Assembly (NCBI GenBank): GCA_936435175.1
Contig: OW386563.1
Coordinates: 13,492,694 to 13,556,693, forward strand
Reading direction: 5' to 3'
Source: Glyphotaelius pellucidus
Lineage: Eukaryota > Arthropoda > Insecta > Trichoptera > Limnephilidae
Length of the DNA: 64,000 nt
Numbering within the stretch: the first letter of the stretch is position 1; each line of letters begins with the position of its first letter. Position numbers and translations under genes: made by a program. The notes under the pieces are model-generated. The model was not told where the DNA came from. It was given only the letters and a program-made list of their open reading frames with translations, and ran no database searches. Below, one piece after another: positions 1-10,335 of the stretch.

Positions 1-284
1 CGAGCTGTTGAACTCAAGAACGAGTCGAAAAACGACCCGTTCTCATGTGACAAATGTCAACCAAATGTAAATATGTTGGGCGCGCGTTTGGCGTGTCTCC
101 CGACTATGCACTGGTGCTGAAGGGATCAATGACGCTAGTTCCTCAGAGCATCTTCCATTGAAATACCGGAAGTACATGGATAGCATTCCCACCCGACGCC
201 TGTGCTCTAAAGATTGCAATCCGTTCGTTAAGATGGGAGAATCTATCAAACGGACCGCCCGTTTCTGCACAGAGTCAGATACTT
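1..284 (-). pseudogene. LINE-F reverse transcriptase C-terminal fragment
   Basis: On the minus strand an open stretch (about 270 down to 43) reads QKRAVRLIDSPILTNGL then SLEHRRRVGMLSMYFRYF, the region just after the polymerase domain of Jockey/CR1-type non-LTR reverse transcriptases. The reading continues out of frame to position 1 (a LVLEFNSS-like string), so it is a frameshifted 5'-truncated relic that runs off the window edge. Other copies lie at 11,650-11,930, 22,545-22,870 and 52,935-53,375. The class is clear; the exact clade is not. Confidence 0.75.
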
Positions 285-405
285 GAGTCGGGCGGTGTCA
301 AAAGTTAGAATAATAGAAGATATGTGCCAAGACCGAGTTGTTTGGCGGTCCGTCCTCTCTGCCTACCCCTGCGGAGAAACGGCGTGATGGTTCGTTAGTT
401 AGGCT
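285..405 (+). pseudogene. RTE-tail fragment (non-LTR 3' end)
   Basis: The plus strand reads CQDRVVWRSVLSAYPCGETA and is followed by a GTTAGTTAG-like tail. This is the extreme C-terminus of the RTE-like family better preserved at 36,745-37,000 and 54,570-55,235. It is a short 5'-truncated copy directly abutting the LINE-F fragment. Confidence 0.65.
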
Positions 406-726
406 TCCGTGTGAAGTTAATGTAAAAATATACAAATATAGAAAAATGTGGACACCGTTTGAAAAACGCACCCTGTCATCATATCGGATGAAGGTATTAA
501 CGTGGCCATATTGGGCGGCATTAAACGCCGGGATATTAAACATGATTTACTTCAGTTTTTATCATCAGACTTGTATTTACATCAGTGGCATATAGCAGCA
601 GCTATACAAACGGACTACACACCATACCATACCATGCTATACCGGCATGTATAGTATACGCGTATAATCGAGGCATCACTACTAACAACATAATAAACCT
701 ATTCTTTTTAATTTTGTACATGTTAC
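406..726. other. unassigned spacer
   Basis: AT-rich sequence with no convincing coding region. Short simple motifs such as ACCATACCATACC occur near 620. The small ORFs here lack any family signature. Confidence 0.5.
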
Positions 727-1975
727 TCGTATCAGACAAAATATCCACCGACAAAATAACTTCAGACAAAATATCCTTCGACAAAATATCCTCAGACAAA
801 ATATCCTCCGACAAATATCATCCGACAAAATATCCCCAGACAAAATATCCTTCGACAAATTATCCTTAGACAAAATATCCTCTGACAAAATATCCTCAGA
901 CAAAATAACCTCAGACAAAATATCCTATGACCAAATATCATCCGACAAAATATCCTCTGACAAAATATCCTCTGACAAAATATCCTCCGACAAAATATCC
1001 TCTGACAAAATATCCTCAGACAAAATATACTCCGACAAAATATCTTCAGACAAAATATCCTTCGTCAAAATATCCTCAGACAAAATATCCTCTGACAAAA
1101 TATCCTCAGACAAAATATCCTCCCACAAAATATCCTCCGACAAAATATCCACTGATAAAATATCCGCGAACAAAATATCCTCCTACAAAATATTCTCCGA
1201 TAAAATATCCTCCCACAAAATATCATCCGACAAAATATTCTCCGAGAAAATATCCGCGGACAAAATATCCTCCTACAAAAGATTCTCCGACAAAATATCC
1301 TCCGACAAAATATCCACTGATAAAATATCCGCCGACAAATTATCCTCAGACAAAATATCCTCCGACAAAATATCCTCAGACAAAATATCCTCTGACAAAA
1401 TATCATCAGACAAAATATCCTCAGATAAATCATCCTCAGACTAAATAACCACCGACAAAATATCCACTGATAAAATATCCGCCGACAAAATATCCTCCGA
1501 CAAAATATCCTCCGACAAAATATTCTCAGACAAATTATCGTCAGACAAAATATCCTCCGACAAAATATCCTCAGCCAAAATATCCTCTGACAAAATATCG
1601 TCAGACAAAATATCCTCAGATAAATCATCCTCAGACAAAATAACCACCGACAAAATATCCACTGATAAAATATCCTCCGAGAAAATATCCTGCGTAGAAA
1701 ACATCCCCCAACAAAATATCTATTAAAACTTAACCTCACCTAATCTAACCTAACCTAACCTAACCTAACCTTAACTAACCTAACGAAAAAAATGAGACAA
1801 AAATAATACAGATATCCTGTAAAGACAATAAATTATTGTTCAAATATACTAAAATGGGACAAAAAAATACAAATTACAATAATTTATTGTCTTTTAGGAT
1901 TTCTGTATTATTTCTGTCTGTCTGTTTTTGTTATGTTAGGTTAGGTTAGATGTTAGTAGATATTTTTAGGGGATA
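727..1975. mobile_element. FB15 foldback element, copy 1
   Basis: From 727 to about 1,695 there are some 64 tandem 15-bp units close to GACAAAATATCCTCA. The array passes into an inverted-repeat core at about 1,703-1,975. The left arm of the core has ACAAAATATCTATTAAAAC followed by CCTAA repeats; the right arm has TTAGGTTAGG followed by GTTAGTAGATATTT. In this copy only the left arm is expanded. Terminal sequences seen in copies 2 and 3 are absent on the left, so that end is eroded. Minisatellite-bearing inverted arms resemble Drosophila FB elements; membership in that class is an inference. The 15-bp unit explains the long spurious ORFs. Confidence 0.7.
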
Positions 1976-1984
1976 TTTTAACGC

Positions 1985-2330
1985 TTGCCTGTTTCTTTCA
2001 AAGGAAAAAAAGTAATCATTTTCTTGCATCTCTCTCACACACCGCACCGTGACGTCTCCGTAGACCCCTACAATACTACTAGCCGTGAAGATAATTTTGA
2101 AAGCATGGTATATAGTTAAAGGATAATACTGAAGTGTTTTAATTACGAAAATTCAAAAACGTCAAACGTCAAATGAGCTGATGGTTTTGCTTTTGTTTTT
2201 AAACATATAATGCTGCAGCTATTTCGTTCACACTAAATAGCAACAGTGGAAAATGATACAAATGGTTAACGTGTATCCTGACTCCCCCAAAGGAAACATA
2301 ACCATTATCATACATCTCCCTCACACGTAT
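1985..2330 (+). repeat. H-repeat, copy 1
   Basis: The segment contains CTCACACACCGCACCGTGACG, AATTCAAAAACGTCAAACGTC and GCTGATGGTTTTGC in the same order as 28,620-28,870, at clear but imperfect identity. A later part, TAGCAACAGTGGAAAATGA, matches about 29,265. It borders an FB15 copy in both places. Class unknown. Confidence 0.55.
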
Positions 2331-3160
2331 AAAGAAAATGAAACGTAATTCCCGTCGCCATAGCTGAGTCGTAATAAGATATATCTGTTTCCTCCAAAAG
2401 AAAAAAGGAGAAGTACAAAATTATCGTCACGACCAGTACCATATTGTAGGGGTCTGTGAACCCTACCAAGCCACCAAACGTAGCGAACCACTATGGCAGA
2501 GGTGTTGGTTATCCAATAAATGGTTTGATTTAATAAAAACTTTGAATTCTTCAAATAAAATATTCAATAAATTTATCGTATATCTTTCCTAGTGATTCTC
2601 CCCTTATAGTTTATAGTGCATTTGGTTATTAGACTGTAGGGCATCGAACTATGACAGGAGAAATCACGACAAGCGCGTAGCGTTAAGTGTTTAATATTAT
2701 TAAAATATAGGTAGGCACTGTAGACATGTAGATATACATGGCCATGGTGGTACCTTGGACATGATGGTTGTCCTCGAATACATCTTAAACTTTTATTATT
2801 ACTAGCGAGTCCCCGGCATGCGTTGCAATGTCGCTCAAAGAAAAATGAGTTTATGTTTTAAATCTGTTATTGCTTTTAGGTGTACAATATTTTTTTTTGT
2901 TTTCCGTCTGGTGTGTACACGAATAAATCAGTAGGTTGAGCAGGCCATATACAGCTGTACGTGTGAGAAGCGTGGATTTTCTAAATTTACCCTTGCTATC
3001 ACCTAATGCTACTATGTCTCCTTTGCAATTTCCCTTTACCCCTCCCTCGTTTTATTTTATTTATTTCTATACATTACAGTATTTACCTATAGATCAATTT
3101 CGAAAACATTTTTACATAATATATTTCCCATAATTTTAACATTTTTACATAATACGTTCC
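2331..3160. other. unassigned, with a short G-element tail
   Basis: No gene is visible. The part at 2,447-2,530 carries the G-element end (CCACCAAACGTAGCGAACCAC, then GGTGTTGGTTATCCAATAAA). The rest is AT-rich without a recognised family. Confidence 0.5.
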
Positions 3161-3590
3161 CGCCCACGTTTTCCTCTAGCGCCCCCCTCCTCTCCTTTCC
3201 CTCGATTCCCCTCCCGCGAACCTCTCCTTGCCAGATTCCCCTTCCCCTTCCCCTTCCCCTTCCCCTTCCCCTTCCCCTTCCCCTTCCCCTTCCCCTTCCC
3301 CTTCCCCTTCCCCTCCCCGTCCTTCCCTCATTTCCCATCCCACGAACCCCTTCTTGCCAGATTCTTCACTCCTTCCCTCCCTACCGCTAATATGCTTACT
3401 ATGTTTCCTTAACAATCCCTCCCTCTATCACTCCTTTCCCACGCTTCCCCGTTCACGCCCCTCCCGTGTTTCCCTCCCGCTTTCCCTTCCTTCCCACCAC
3501 CTACCGCATTCCCTCTCCCCGCGAACCCTCTCTTATCGGATTCCTCTTTCCCTCACTCCTTCCCTCCTTCCCTCTCTGCCGCTAAACTAT
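3160..3590 (+). repeat. pyrimidine tract with (CCCCTT)n
   Basis: The plus strand is almost pure C/T for about 430 bp. A perfect CCCCTT hexamer array occupies roughly 3,238-3,312 and is flanked by imperfect CCTTCCCTCC runs. Phrases such as TTGCCAGATTC and CGCGAACC recur on both sides, so the surround is also tandem-like. The ORFs here (poly SP, poly GEGE) are artefacts of the hexamer. Polypurine/polypyrimidine mirror tracts can form triplex DNA. Confidence 0.85.
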
Positions 3591-3900
3591 ATGAAATACA
3601 CACACTTCTCACGACTGTCAGTGTCGCTTGACAAACTGAATCTAGAAGTCACCATTTCAAGCTCAAAAGTGGTTTTTATTTATTTTGTGAATAATTTTAT
3701 AAAAAGGCAAAAATTTGATCAACGGAAATTGTCACAAATTATTTTACCCATAAAACTGTATTTTTAAATAGTTGTTTCTCATAAGCGTTCATATATTTCT
3801 GATAAAAAAAAAACACCTTTTTTGTAGCTTATGCTTATATTTTTTACAAGTGATTACCAATTTTATTTTATTTTCATTAAAGCGAAACGGTAGAAAAAGC
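3591..3900. other. unassigned spacer
   Basis: AT-rich, with poly-A and poly-T runs and no recognisable coding or repeat family. Confidence 0.45.
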
Positions 3901-3904
3901 TTCT

Positions 3905-4060
3905 ATTGAACTGACCCTCAGATTCTTTCCCGCCCCTTTTACCTATCTCCTTGCTAGAACTGCATCTTCTTCTTTTCCTTAAGAAAACACTCCACAAATC
4001 ATCGGCTAAGATGACAAAGGCCCTGAGGGAAATTATTTTCCTTATGGCATCCTAAGCGTA
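3905..4060 (+). repeat. G/LINE-F 3' end fragment
   Basis: It contains ACCCTCAGATTCTTTCCCGCC, CACTCCACAAATCATC, AAGATGACAAAGGCCCTGAG and GGAAATTATTTTCC. These are the hallmarks of the dispersed 3' end seen at 11,700, 15,770 and 53,290. Confidence 0.6.
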
Positions 4061-4074
4061 AAGCTAATATAATA

Positions 4075-4315
4075 AAATCGAGTGCAGTTCACCCACACAA
4101 TTCCAATCAATAGGATCTTGAAAAGTGAGCTCATAATCAATGCGGCCAACGCGCGAAGCTTGGCAGGTACGATTTCATTATATCTCATTCTCTCGCCGTA
4201 GTGTCACTCGTTTTCGTTTCATCGAGTTTCATTTTCAAAACGTTTTCGTTTCATCGAGTTTCAAATGACAACGGTGCTAAAGAAGTTTTCACTTCAAAAC
4301 GAAAAATCAAATAAA
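4075..4315 (+). repeat. A-element fragment
   Basis: It shares GAAAAGTGAGCTCATA with about 6,786 and contains ATCTCATTCTCTCGC, TTTCGTTTCATCGAGTTTC (twice) and CAACGGTGCTAAAGAAGTTT. It is one of about nine copies of this MITE-like family in the window. Confidence 0.65.
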
Positions 4316-4324
4316 ATCTACTTA

Positions 4325-4402
4325 TGCTCGCCGGGAATCGAACCCGCTACCTCCAGATACAGTAATGGAAGCTATCCACTCAACCACGTAGGCGGTCAAA
4401 TA
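4325..4402 (-). repeat. tRNA-derived SINE head
   Basis: Read on the minus strand, the segment has an internal A-box-like sequence (TGGTTGAGTGGATAGC) and a near-perfect B box (GGTTCGATTCCCGGC), spaced as in a tRNA. The 5' and 3' acceptor arms do not pair well, so it is more likely a tRNA-derived SINE head than a functional tRNA. No body was delimited; 4,403-4,680 is unassigned. Confidence 0.6.
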
Positions 4403-4682
4403 ATAACTGAACGCTATAACAATATTGTGACCGCCCATGTCACAAGAGCAGAATTGATAAAAGCCCGGAGAAGACCATCTCACATGGACCGTGAAAGGTT
4501 GTCACATTTAAATTGCAATATAAATCGCTTCAGACATGTTTATATGCGCCGTGCGGGCACTTTACAAGCAGAATATATGCAATAGTTTTAATGCACTGAA
4601 CAAATAAAGTGTAGAAGTGTTATGGCTAAGAATATGATATACTAAGGCAGAGAAAGTTAAAGTGTTATGTGTGGTCAGTCTT

Positions 4683-5125
4683 GCTGTGTGGATATGAGAC
4701 ATGGACCTTGAAAGTGAATACCATGAAAATTGAACAGGTTAGAGGCTTTTGAAATGTGGCTTCACCGGAGAATGCTCAAGGTTCCATGGACCGACATGAT
4801 CACCAACATAGAAATTCTCAGGCGGGCTAGAGCAGATAGAGGACTGCTCACATCAATAAAAGTCAGGAAAATTCATATCTGGGTCACGTACTTCGAGGGG
4901 AAAAGTATCACTTGCTCCAATTAATATTGAAAGGAAAAATAGAAGGTCGCCGAGGGCCTGGTAGGAGACAAATGTCATGGCTACGAAATATACGAGAGTG
5001 GACCGGCATTAGAAGTGCGGAGGAGCTATTCCGGGCAGCACAAGATAGAGAAACATTTTCCAGAGTGATTACCAACGTCGGGGGACCTGATAGGGCACAC
5101 AAAGAAGAAGAAGAAGTGATATGGG
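4683..5125 (+). pseudogene. RTE/BovB-like reverse transcriptase C-terminal relic
   Basis: Two frames carry consecutive pieces: FEMWLHRRMLKVPWTDMI then NIEILRRARADRGLL, and after a shift LLQLILKGKIEGRRGPGRRQ then MSWLRNIREW. This pattern (FEMW.yRR, GK.EG+RG.GRR, SWL+N+R.W) is typical of the C-terminus of RTE-type LINE polymerases. It ends in a short GAA repeat (AAAGAAGAAGAAGAAG), the kind of microsatellite tail such elements carry. Dead copy: frameshifted and 5' truncated. Confidence 0.75.
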
Positions 5126-5149
5126 TACCAATTTTACCGCCCTCAAAAT

Positions 5150-6739
5150 AAAAGAAGCTGGAGAGATATGTAATTACGAATGTTGGACAGAGCGCGCGAA
5201 TATTTTAAATGATAAAATTGAAGCGAAAATTGCGAAAATGCTTAATAAAACATGACTCGTTTAAAATAGAGCAAAAATCTCATGGAAGGCATCTTAAGTA
5301 TCATTTAAAGAAACATTGTGAATTTTTTCACAACTATAACTTGTAAAATAATAGAAACAGACGTGTTTTTAATAATTTTCGGAGCATACTTTGCGATTTT
5401 CTTGCTGTACCGGACGGGACCACGATTATGACTTATTATATTTATGCTTTAATTTAACTTAGCGTCGCTTAATGATTTTATTTGTTTGTTTCTTTTTTAA
5501 CTTAGCGTCATTTAGAGATTCAGCGAAGAAGAGGATGAGTTCCTTGAAGGCCGTCCTCTTCTTCTAACCTAAAGGGGGCTTGTTGGATGTTAAAACGAAG
5601 ACGAAGACGGTACGTTTTCGTCTTCGTACATTGAGGTTTAATTTGGGCGACTTAGCAGTCACCCATTCGTGGTATAATAATGTGTAACTGATGTTTTATT
5701 AATAAAGTTAATAAATTTGTGTTTTATGGGCTATCGGAGAGGTCGAATGCGAGGACAGGGTTTTGCTGTGCCCGGTCTCGTTTTCGATTTCTCCGTACGC
5801 CACTGTGGGCGAAACTTGGCCTTGCCACAGGACCAAAATGCCTGGCGGGGAGCTCCCGCTCCCCTGTCCTTCCCCGCGTCGTACCTTCGGGCGGACCAAT
5901 TAGAGCCCTCCTTCTGGGGGTTAGGTATTTTGGTCCTGTTTGATGCCTGGTGTAGCTCGCACTGTTTAGTTGAATTAAGGGAGTCTGGCATAATGAATTA
6001 CGAAATAAATAATATGAATTGACAGGCCAGACTCCCCTTACCATTATTATGTAGGTTAACCTAGAGTAAGTTTAGTTTTAAGTTCAATAATTAAGATTCC
6101 CCACGATAATGTCACTCCGGGGGGCCGATGTTCTTTTTTGTATCTGACATAAAAAATCGAAATAAATTATAAGGAGAGAGGTCGGGAGGTTCAGACGGAA
6201 GCACGGAGAGAGGCGAATGATTGCTACTATGGTGACCTCAGCTATGATGACCACAGCAGAGGTCACGACCCGCTAAAACTCAGACTGCTCGGAAAAGGAG
6301 ACAGTTTGCTGTTTCCACCCCCGCCGGCGGCAAGGTGGGGGTGCGAGCTATATATACGGGGCTGCTACCCCTATATCGTCACTTCGCTCGACCGGTACCA
6401 ACAGCAATCTTCGCCTCTCTGCCTGACCCGACTTCTCTCCGGACTTTTTGGAAATATTGGACTTATTTCTTCCCCTCTGGACACCTCCACCCCCGGGACC
6501 CAGCGGCTACCAGGACTACCCAGTGCCTATCTACAGTCTTTGTGGGAGTAACCAGGACGTACCCTACACTTGCTATCGAAGGAATTTCGTATAATTTGCG
6601 TTTCGGCGTGGAACGCATCTAGGTACTATCTTCAGAAATAACATATATTTTTATAAGAGCTTAAGAACGTCAATTGTTTAAGTGAGATATGTAAGAAATC
6701 GGTAGAAATTCGGGTAGCGGCGCGCGCCTTAATACGCGG
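5150..6739 (-). mobile_element. TTAA-MITE split by a solo LTR
   Basis: 5,155-5,405 matches the GGAGAGATATGTAATTACGA to TTTCGGAGCATACTTTGCG part of the family. 6,569-6,735 resumes exactly where it broke off (CTATCGAAGGAATTTCGTAT to GGTAGCGGC), ending in TTAA. The left terminus is degraded. Because the MITE reads through once the LTR and one target copy are set aside, it predates the LTR insertion. Confidence 0.8.
5406..6568. mobile_element. solo LTR with 5-bp target duplication
   Basis: The insert begins TGTACCGGACGGG and ends GACGTACCCTACA, i.e. TG...CA, and is flanked on both sides by CTTGC (5,401-5,405 and 6,569-6,573). It interrupts a TTAA-MITE at a point identifiable from other copies. 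At 1,163 bp it contains a TATA-like string (GCTATATATACG near 6,346) and AATAAA motifs near 5,700, but no gag/pol. This is the signature of LTR-LTR recombination leaving a solo LTR. A 5-bp duplication fits gypsy or BEL/Pao types; family undetermined. The small GC-rich ORFs inside are not supported. Confidence 0.85.
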
Positions 6740-6867
6740 CAGCAAGTGAAGCCTCCAAGCAAACAATCTCAACCATTGCCTTGAAAAGTGAGCTCATAGG
6801 TAGTAGATACTGTACGTAGGTGAGGTTTCATTCTATCTCATTCTCTCACAGGCTAATTCGTATAGAT

Positions 6868-7850
6868 CATAGATTCTCAACTTTTTTTTGCCCACCGCCC
6901 ACTTTGAGAACATTTTTATTTCTAGCGCCCCCTATCTCGTTACGACGAAGGGGGTGAAATGGGATACCACGAAATGGGATACCACGAAATGGGATACCAC
7001 GGGAAACGTTTGTTGTTTTTTTTAAACTATTTATTTAGTTAGTTTATACTACAAGAATATAAACTTAATAACAGTGTAACATTTCATTAGATAAATTTAA
7101 ATATTTTTACAGTAAGCATAACATTTCTTTTTAAAAACATTAATTCTTTCTTCATTCTTCAAACTTTCAGACATTTCATCATATATCTTTAGTCCTCTAT
7201 ACATTATGCAGTTCTGTGATTTTGATTTTTTCATATGTGGCAATCTAACTCTATTTATATTTCTTGTTTTGTAATTATGTACATCTCTATTAAAAACAAT
7301 TTCATCCTTAAAGTATTTTGACATTTGGTTTTTCATTACTTTATGCACAAAAATAAATATATTAAACAGCAGTCTCTTTTTTTATTGGAATTCATTTAGC
7401 TCCTCTCTCATTTGATTAACCCTTGCATATTTGCCTTTCCCCAGTACCTAAACATCTCATAGCTCTGTTCTGTATAACTTCTAGCTTATTCAAATTAACT
7501 TCATTGGCCAAATATAACATCGTAGAGCAGTAATCAAAATGTGGAGCATTTTATATACCTTCTAGCAGCACATATTCAAAATTTGCCGCGAAAGTTAGTT
7601 TTGAATCGAGTCTCACACCCAGGTATTTGAAGTTTGCTACAACGGAGGGGGTGTATCGGGATACCTCGACGAAGGGGGCGTAATGGGGTAGGGAAAATAT
7701 TTTTTGTGGATGGATGGCCCCTAATGGGATGGGTTTCCTACCGCCCCCCTGAAAGTCTGAAAAGCCCCCCAATTTTCTCTTGATCTTCTACCGCCCCTCT
7801 GAAGGTCTGAAACGCACCAAGGGGGTTATCGCCAACCTTGAGAACCCATG
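6868..7850. mobile_element. non-autonomous hAT, 983 bp
   Basis: Termini are CATAGATTCTCAACTTTTT on the left and, read inward from the right, CATGGGTTCTCAAGGTTGG. They are flanked by perfect 8-bp duplications GTATAGAT (6,860-6,867 and 7,851-7,858). An 8-bp duplication with TTCTCAA-type short TIRs is characteristic of hAT transposons. No transposase is present; a minus-strand LINE relic lies inside. A GAAATGGGATACCAC triplet repeat sits at 6,955-7,002. Confidence 0.85.
7020..7650 (-). pseudogene. CR1/Jockey-type LINE C-terminal relic inside the hAT
   Basis: The minus strand reads FKYLGVRLDSKLTFAANFEY near 7,640-7,560, and after stops and shifts a 75-residue open part (7,330-7,100) with YKTRNINRVRLP and GLKIYDEMSESLK. 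This is the usual end of non-LTR polymerases (YLGV..D..L then R....LP and a final FK...). Degenerate and 5' truncated. Confidence 0.7.
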
Positions 7851-7964
7851 GTATAGATGTATGTGTTTGTCTCTTTATAGTATCGATCTTTCGTATCTTC
7901 GAGTTTCAAATCACAACGGTGCTAAAGAAGTTTCAATTCAAAAACTTGCTAACGACGTCAAATT

Positions 7965-8415
7965 ACATTTTGAAGTGAAAACTTCTTTATTACCGTTGTG
8001 ATTTGAAACTCGATGAAACGAAAAAGCGACACAAAAAAGAGACAAACACATACATGTATAGGATTTAGCCTGCGAGAAATCGAGAAAGAATAATAGGTCT
8101 CCTCTTTGTGCGGTGCTTCGTAGCCTCCCCACTCTTGTCTACTTTAGTTTTCTGAAGGTTTTACTTCTACCGCGCGTGAACTGCACAATTTTTTTTATTG
8201 AAAATGAAACGAAAAATTGCGACACTAAAAAGAGTCAAGCACATAAATCTATAGGATTTAGCATGCGAGAGATTGAGATAGAATAAAAGTTCTCCTGTTT
8301 GTGCGGTGCTTAGTAAATAATCAGTTTCCTCTTTGTGCGGTGCTTTGTAGCCCTCCCAAGAAGATTTCATTGTACCGCGTGTGAATTGATTTTGACACAC
8401 TGATTTTTTTACTTA
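7965..8415 (-). repeat. two A-elements in tandem
   Basis: The first spans about 7,965-8,195 (GTGAAAACTTCTTTA, GAAACTCGATGAAACGAAA, TAGGATTTAGCCTGCGAGA, CTACCGCGCGTGAACTGCAC). A second runs to about 8,415 and repeats CCTCTTTGTGCGGTGCTT and GTACCGCGTGTGAATTG. No coding content. Confidence 0.7.
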
Positions 8416-8790
8416 TCAGTAAAACTTGTAGTGAGTTAAACAAAATGTTGATGTTTATTGGGTCACTAGTAGGATATTTCAAAATGTCATGCTAATGTAC
8501 CGGTTCGTTGAAAACTGGATGTACCGGTAATGAGTGTATGGAATGTGGGAGGGGGGAGGGAGGGGGTGGGTTGTAGAGGGGAGAAAAGTAGGTAAGGAAC
8601 TAATGGATTTGGGCACACGGACACGCTTACAACACTCCTCTAGGGGTTTGTCCTCTTCAGTGTTCAAAGTAATACATTGCTAGTACTGGGTTATTCAGTG
8701 CTGGCTTTTCTATCTGCAAGGATTCGGCCGAGATATCATTTTTAAATTATGTAGCGGGTAAAAATAATATAATGTGGCGTTTATAGTATA
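8416..8790. other. unassigned spacer
   Basis: A G-rich patch at 8,545-8,585 (GGGAGGGGGGAGGGAGGG) stands out; otherwise no gene or repeat family is recognised. Confidence 0.45.
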
Positions 8791-10335
8791 CTAGCTTTTA
8801 CCCGCGGCTTCGCTCGCATGGTATTAGGGGGAAATTACTGTAGCGGTTGCACTTATCAATTATCCCCCCCGCTCCCGCATTCCATATATTCATTCCCGGT
8901 ACATTTAGTTTTCAAACAGCTCGTGTGCCACCCAAATTTCATAACGCCAGAGCTCACCAGTAGTAAAAAAAGAATCATCTAATTTGTTGTGAAGTTATGC
9001 GCGTACAAACATTTCGGAGATTCATTTTTATTTATATGTATAGATAGATAGATATTAACTACGATTTCCCGCAAATATATCAACATCGTATCCATGGCAA
9101 CGATTTGTTTTCTGACCTTAGTAATAATTCACTTGTGTTAGCGACAGAAAACGTTTAATAAATTAATATTTATAATTTCATGACGCCAGAGCTTACCAAT
9201 ACATATGGCCTATATAACTCGTATATAATGTAGCTTTCTATTGGTGAAAGAATTTTTAGGATCGGTTTATTGGTTTATGCGTGAAAGCGTAACAAACAAA
9301 CACAGGCAGTTTCACATTTATAATTTTAGTAATTAATATTGATAATTTCATAACGCCAGAGCTTCCCATTATATACAGCCTATATTACTCGCATATAATG
9401 TAGCTTTCTATTGGTGAAAGAATTCTTAAATCGATTTATTGGTTTACGCGTGAAAGCGTAGCAAACAAACACAGGCAGTTTCACATTTATAATATTAGTA
9501 ATTCATATGTATAATTTCATAACGCCAGAGCTTCCCATTATATACAGCCTATATTACTCGCATACAATGTAGCTTTCTATTGGTGTAAGAATTTTTAAAT
9601 CGATTTATTGGTTTATGCGTGAAAGCGTAGCAAACAAACACAGGCAGTTTCACATTTATGATATTAGTAATTCATATTTATAATTTCATAACACCAGGGC
9701 TTCCCATTATATACAGCCTACATTACTCGCATATAATGTAGCTTTCTATTGTTGTAAGAATTTTTAAATCGATTTATTGGTTTATGCGTGAAAGCGTAGC
9801 AAACAAACACAGGCAGTTTCACATTTATGATATTAGTAATTCATATTTATAATTTCATAACGCCAGGGCTTCCCATTATATACAGCCTACATTACTCGCA
9901 TATAATGTAGCTTTCTATTGGTGTAAGAATTTTTAAATCGATTTATTGGTTTGTGCGTGAAAGCGTAGCAAACAAACACAGGCAGTTTCACATTTATAAT
10001 ATTAGTAATTCATATGTATAATTTCATAACGCCAGAGCTTCCCATTATATACAGCCTATATTACTCGCATACAATGTAGCTTTCTATTGGTGTAAGAATT
10101 TTTAAATCGATTTATTGGTTTATGCGTGAAAGCGTAGCAAACAAACACAGGCAGTTTCACATTTATGATATTAGTAATTCATATTTATAATTTCATAACA
10201 CCAGGGCTTCCCATTATATACAGCCTACATTACTCGCATATAATGTAGCTTTCTATTGGTGAAAGAATTTTTACATCGATTAATTGGTTTACGCGTGAAA
10301 GCGTAACATACAAACACACGCAGTTTCGCAAGATT
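8791..10335 (-). mobile_element. CTAG-repeat (Helitron-like) with expanded array
   Basis: Read on the minus strand it ends GCGGGTAAAAGCTAG followed by T, as do the copies at 21,661, 34,355 and 44,366. From the opposite end it contains GCGAAACTGC-like sequence, CTTTCACGC, ACCAATAAACCGATT and GGCGTTATGAAATTATAAA. No TIR is visible. A fixed CTAG end followed by T is a Helitron 3'-end trait, although a typical GC hairpin is weak here, so a non-LTR tail remains possible. This copy differs in carrying a seven-unit internal array. Confidence 0.6.
9165..10335. repeat. 169-bp tandem array (7 units)
   Basis: The landmark ACGCCAGAG/ACACCAGGG recurs at 9,183, 9,353, 9,522, 9,691, 9,860, 10,029 and 10,198, giving periods of 170 then 169 bp five times. 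Each unit holds TGTAGCTTTCTATTG, GATTTATTGGTTTATGCG and GCAGTTTCACATTTAT. Units resemble the single copy found in other CTAG-repeats, so the array grew inside this element. Confidence 0.9.

Larger units (their letters stand above)
6786..7960 (+). mobile_element. A-element split by a hAT
   Basis: 6,786-6,867 carries GAAAAGTGAGCTCATA and CTATCTCATTCTCTCACAGG. 7,851-7,950 continues with GTATGTGTTTGTCTCTTTA and CAACGGTGCTAAAGAAGTTT. The hAT lies between, with one 8-bp target copy at each side. A second, inverted A-element begins at about 7,965, making a head-to-head pair. Confidence 0.75.

Noticed and set aside
727..1695. CRISPR-like array
   Set aside because: Short, contiguous 15-bp units without unique spacers, in an animal genome.
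925..1739. ORFs of 82-224 codons on both strands
   Set aside because: They follow the 15-bp FB15 unit, which has a period divisible by three and few stops.
1740..1790. True telomere or chromosome end
   Set aside because: The CCTAA run is short, internal to FB15, and paired with an inverted run 200 bp away.
3087..3767. Ser-Pro-rich and Gly-Glu-rich ORFs
   Set aside because: Translations of the (CCCCTT)n tract and its complement.
5717..6044. Overlapping 86-106-codon ORFs on both strands
   Set aside because: They lie in the GC-rich solo LTR; such shadow ORFs are expected there and none has a motif.
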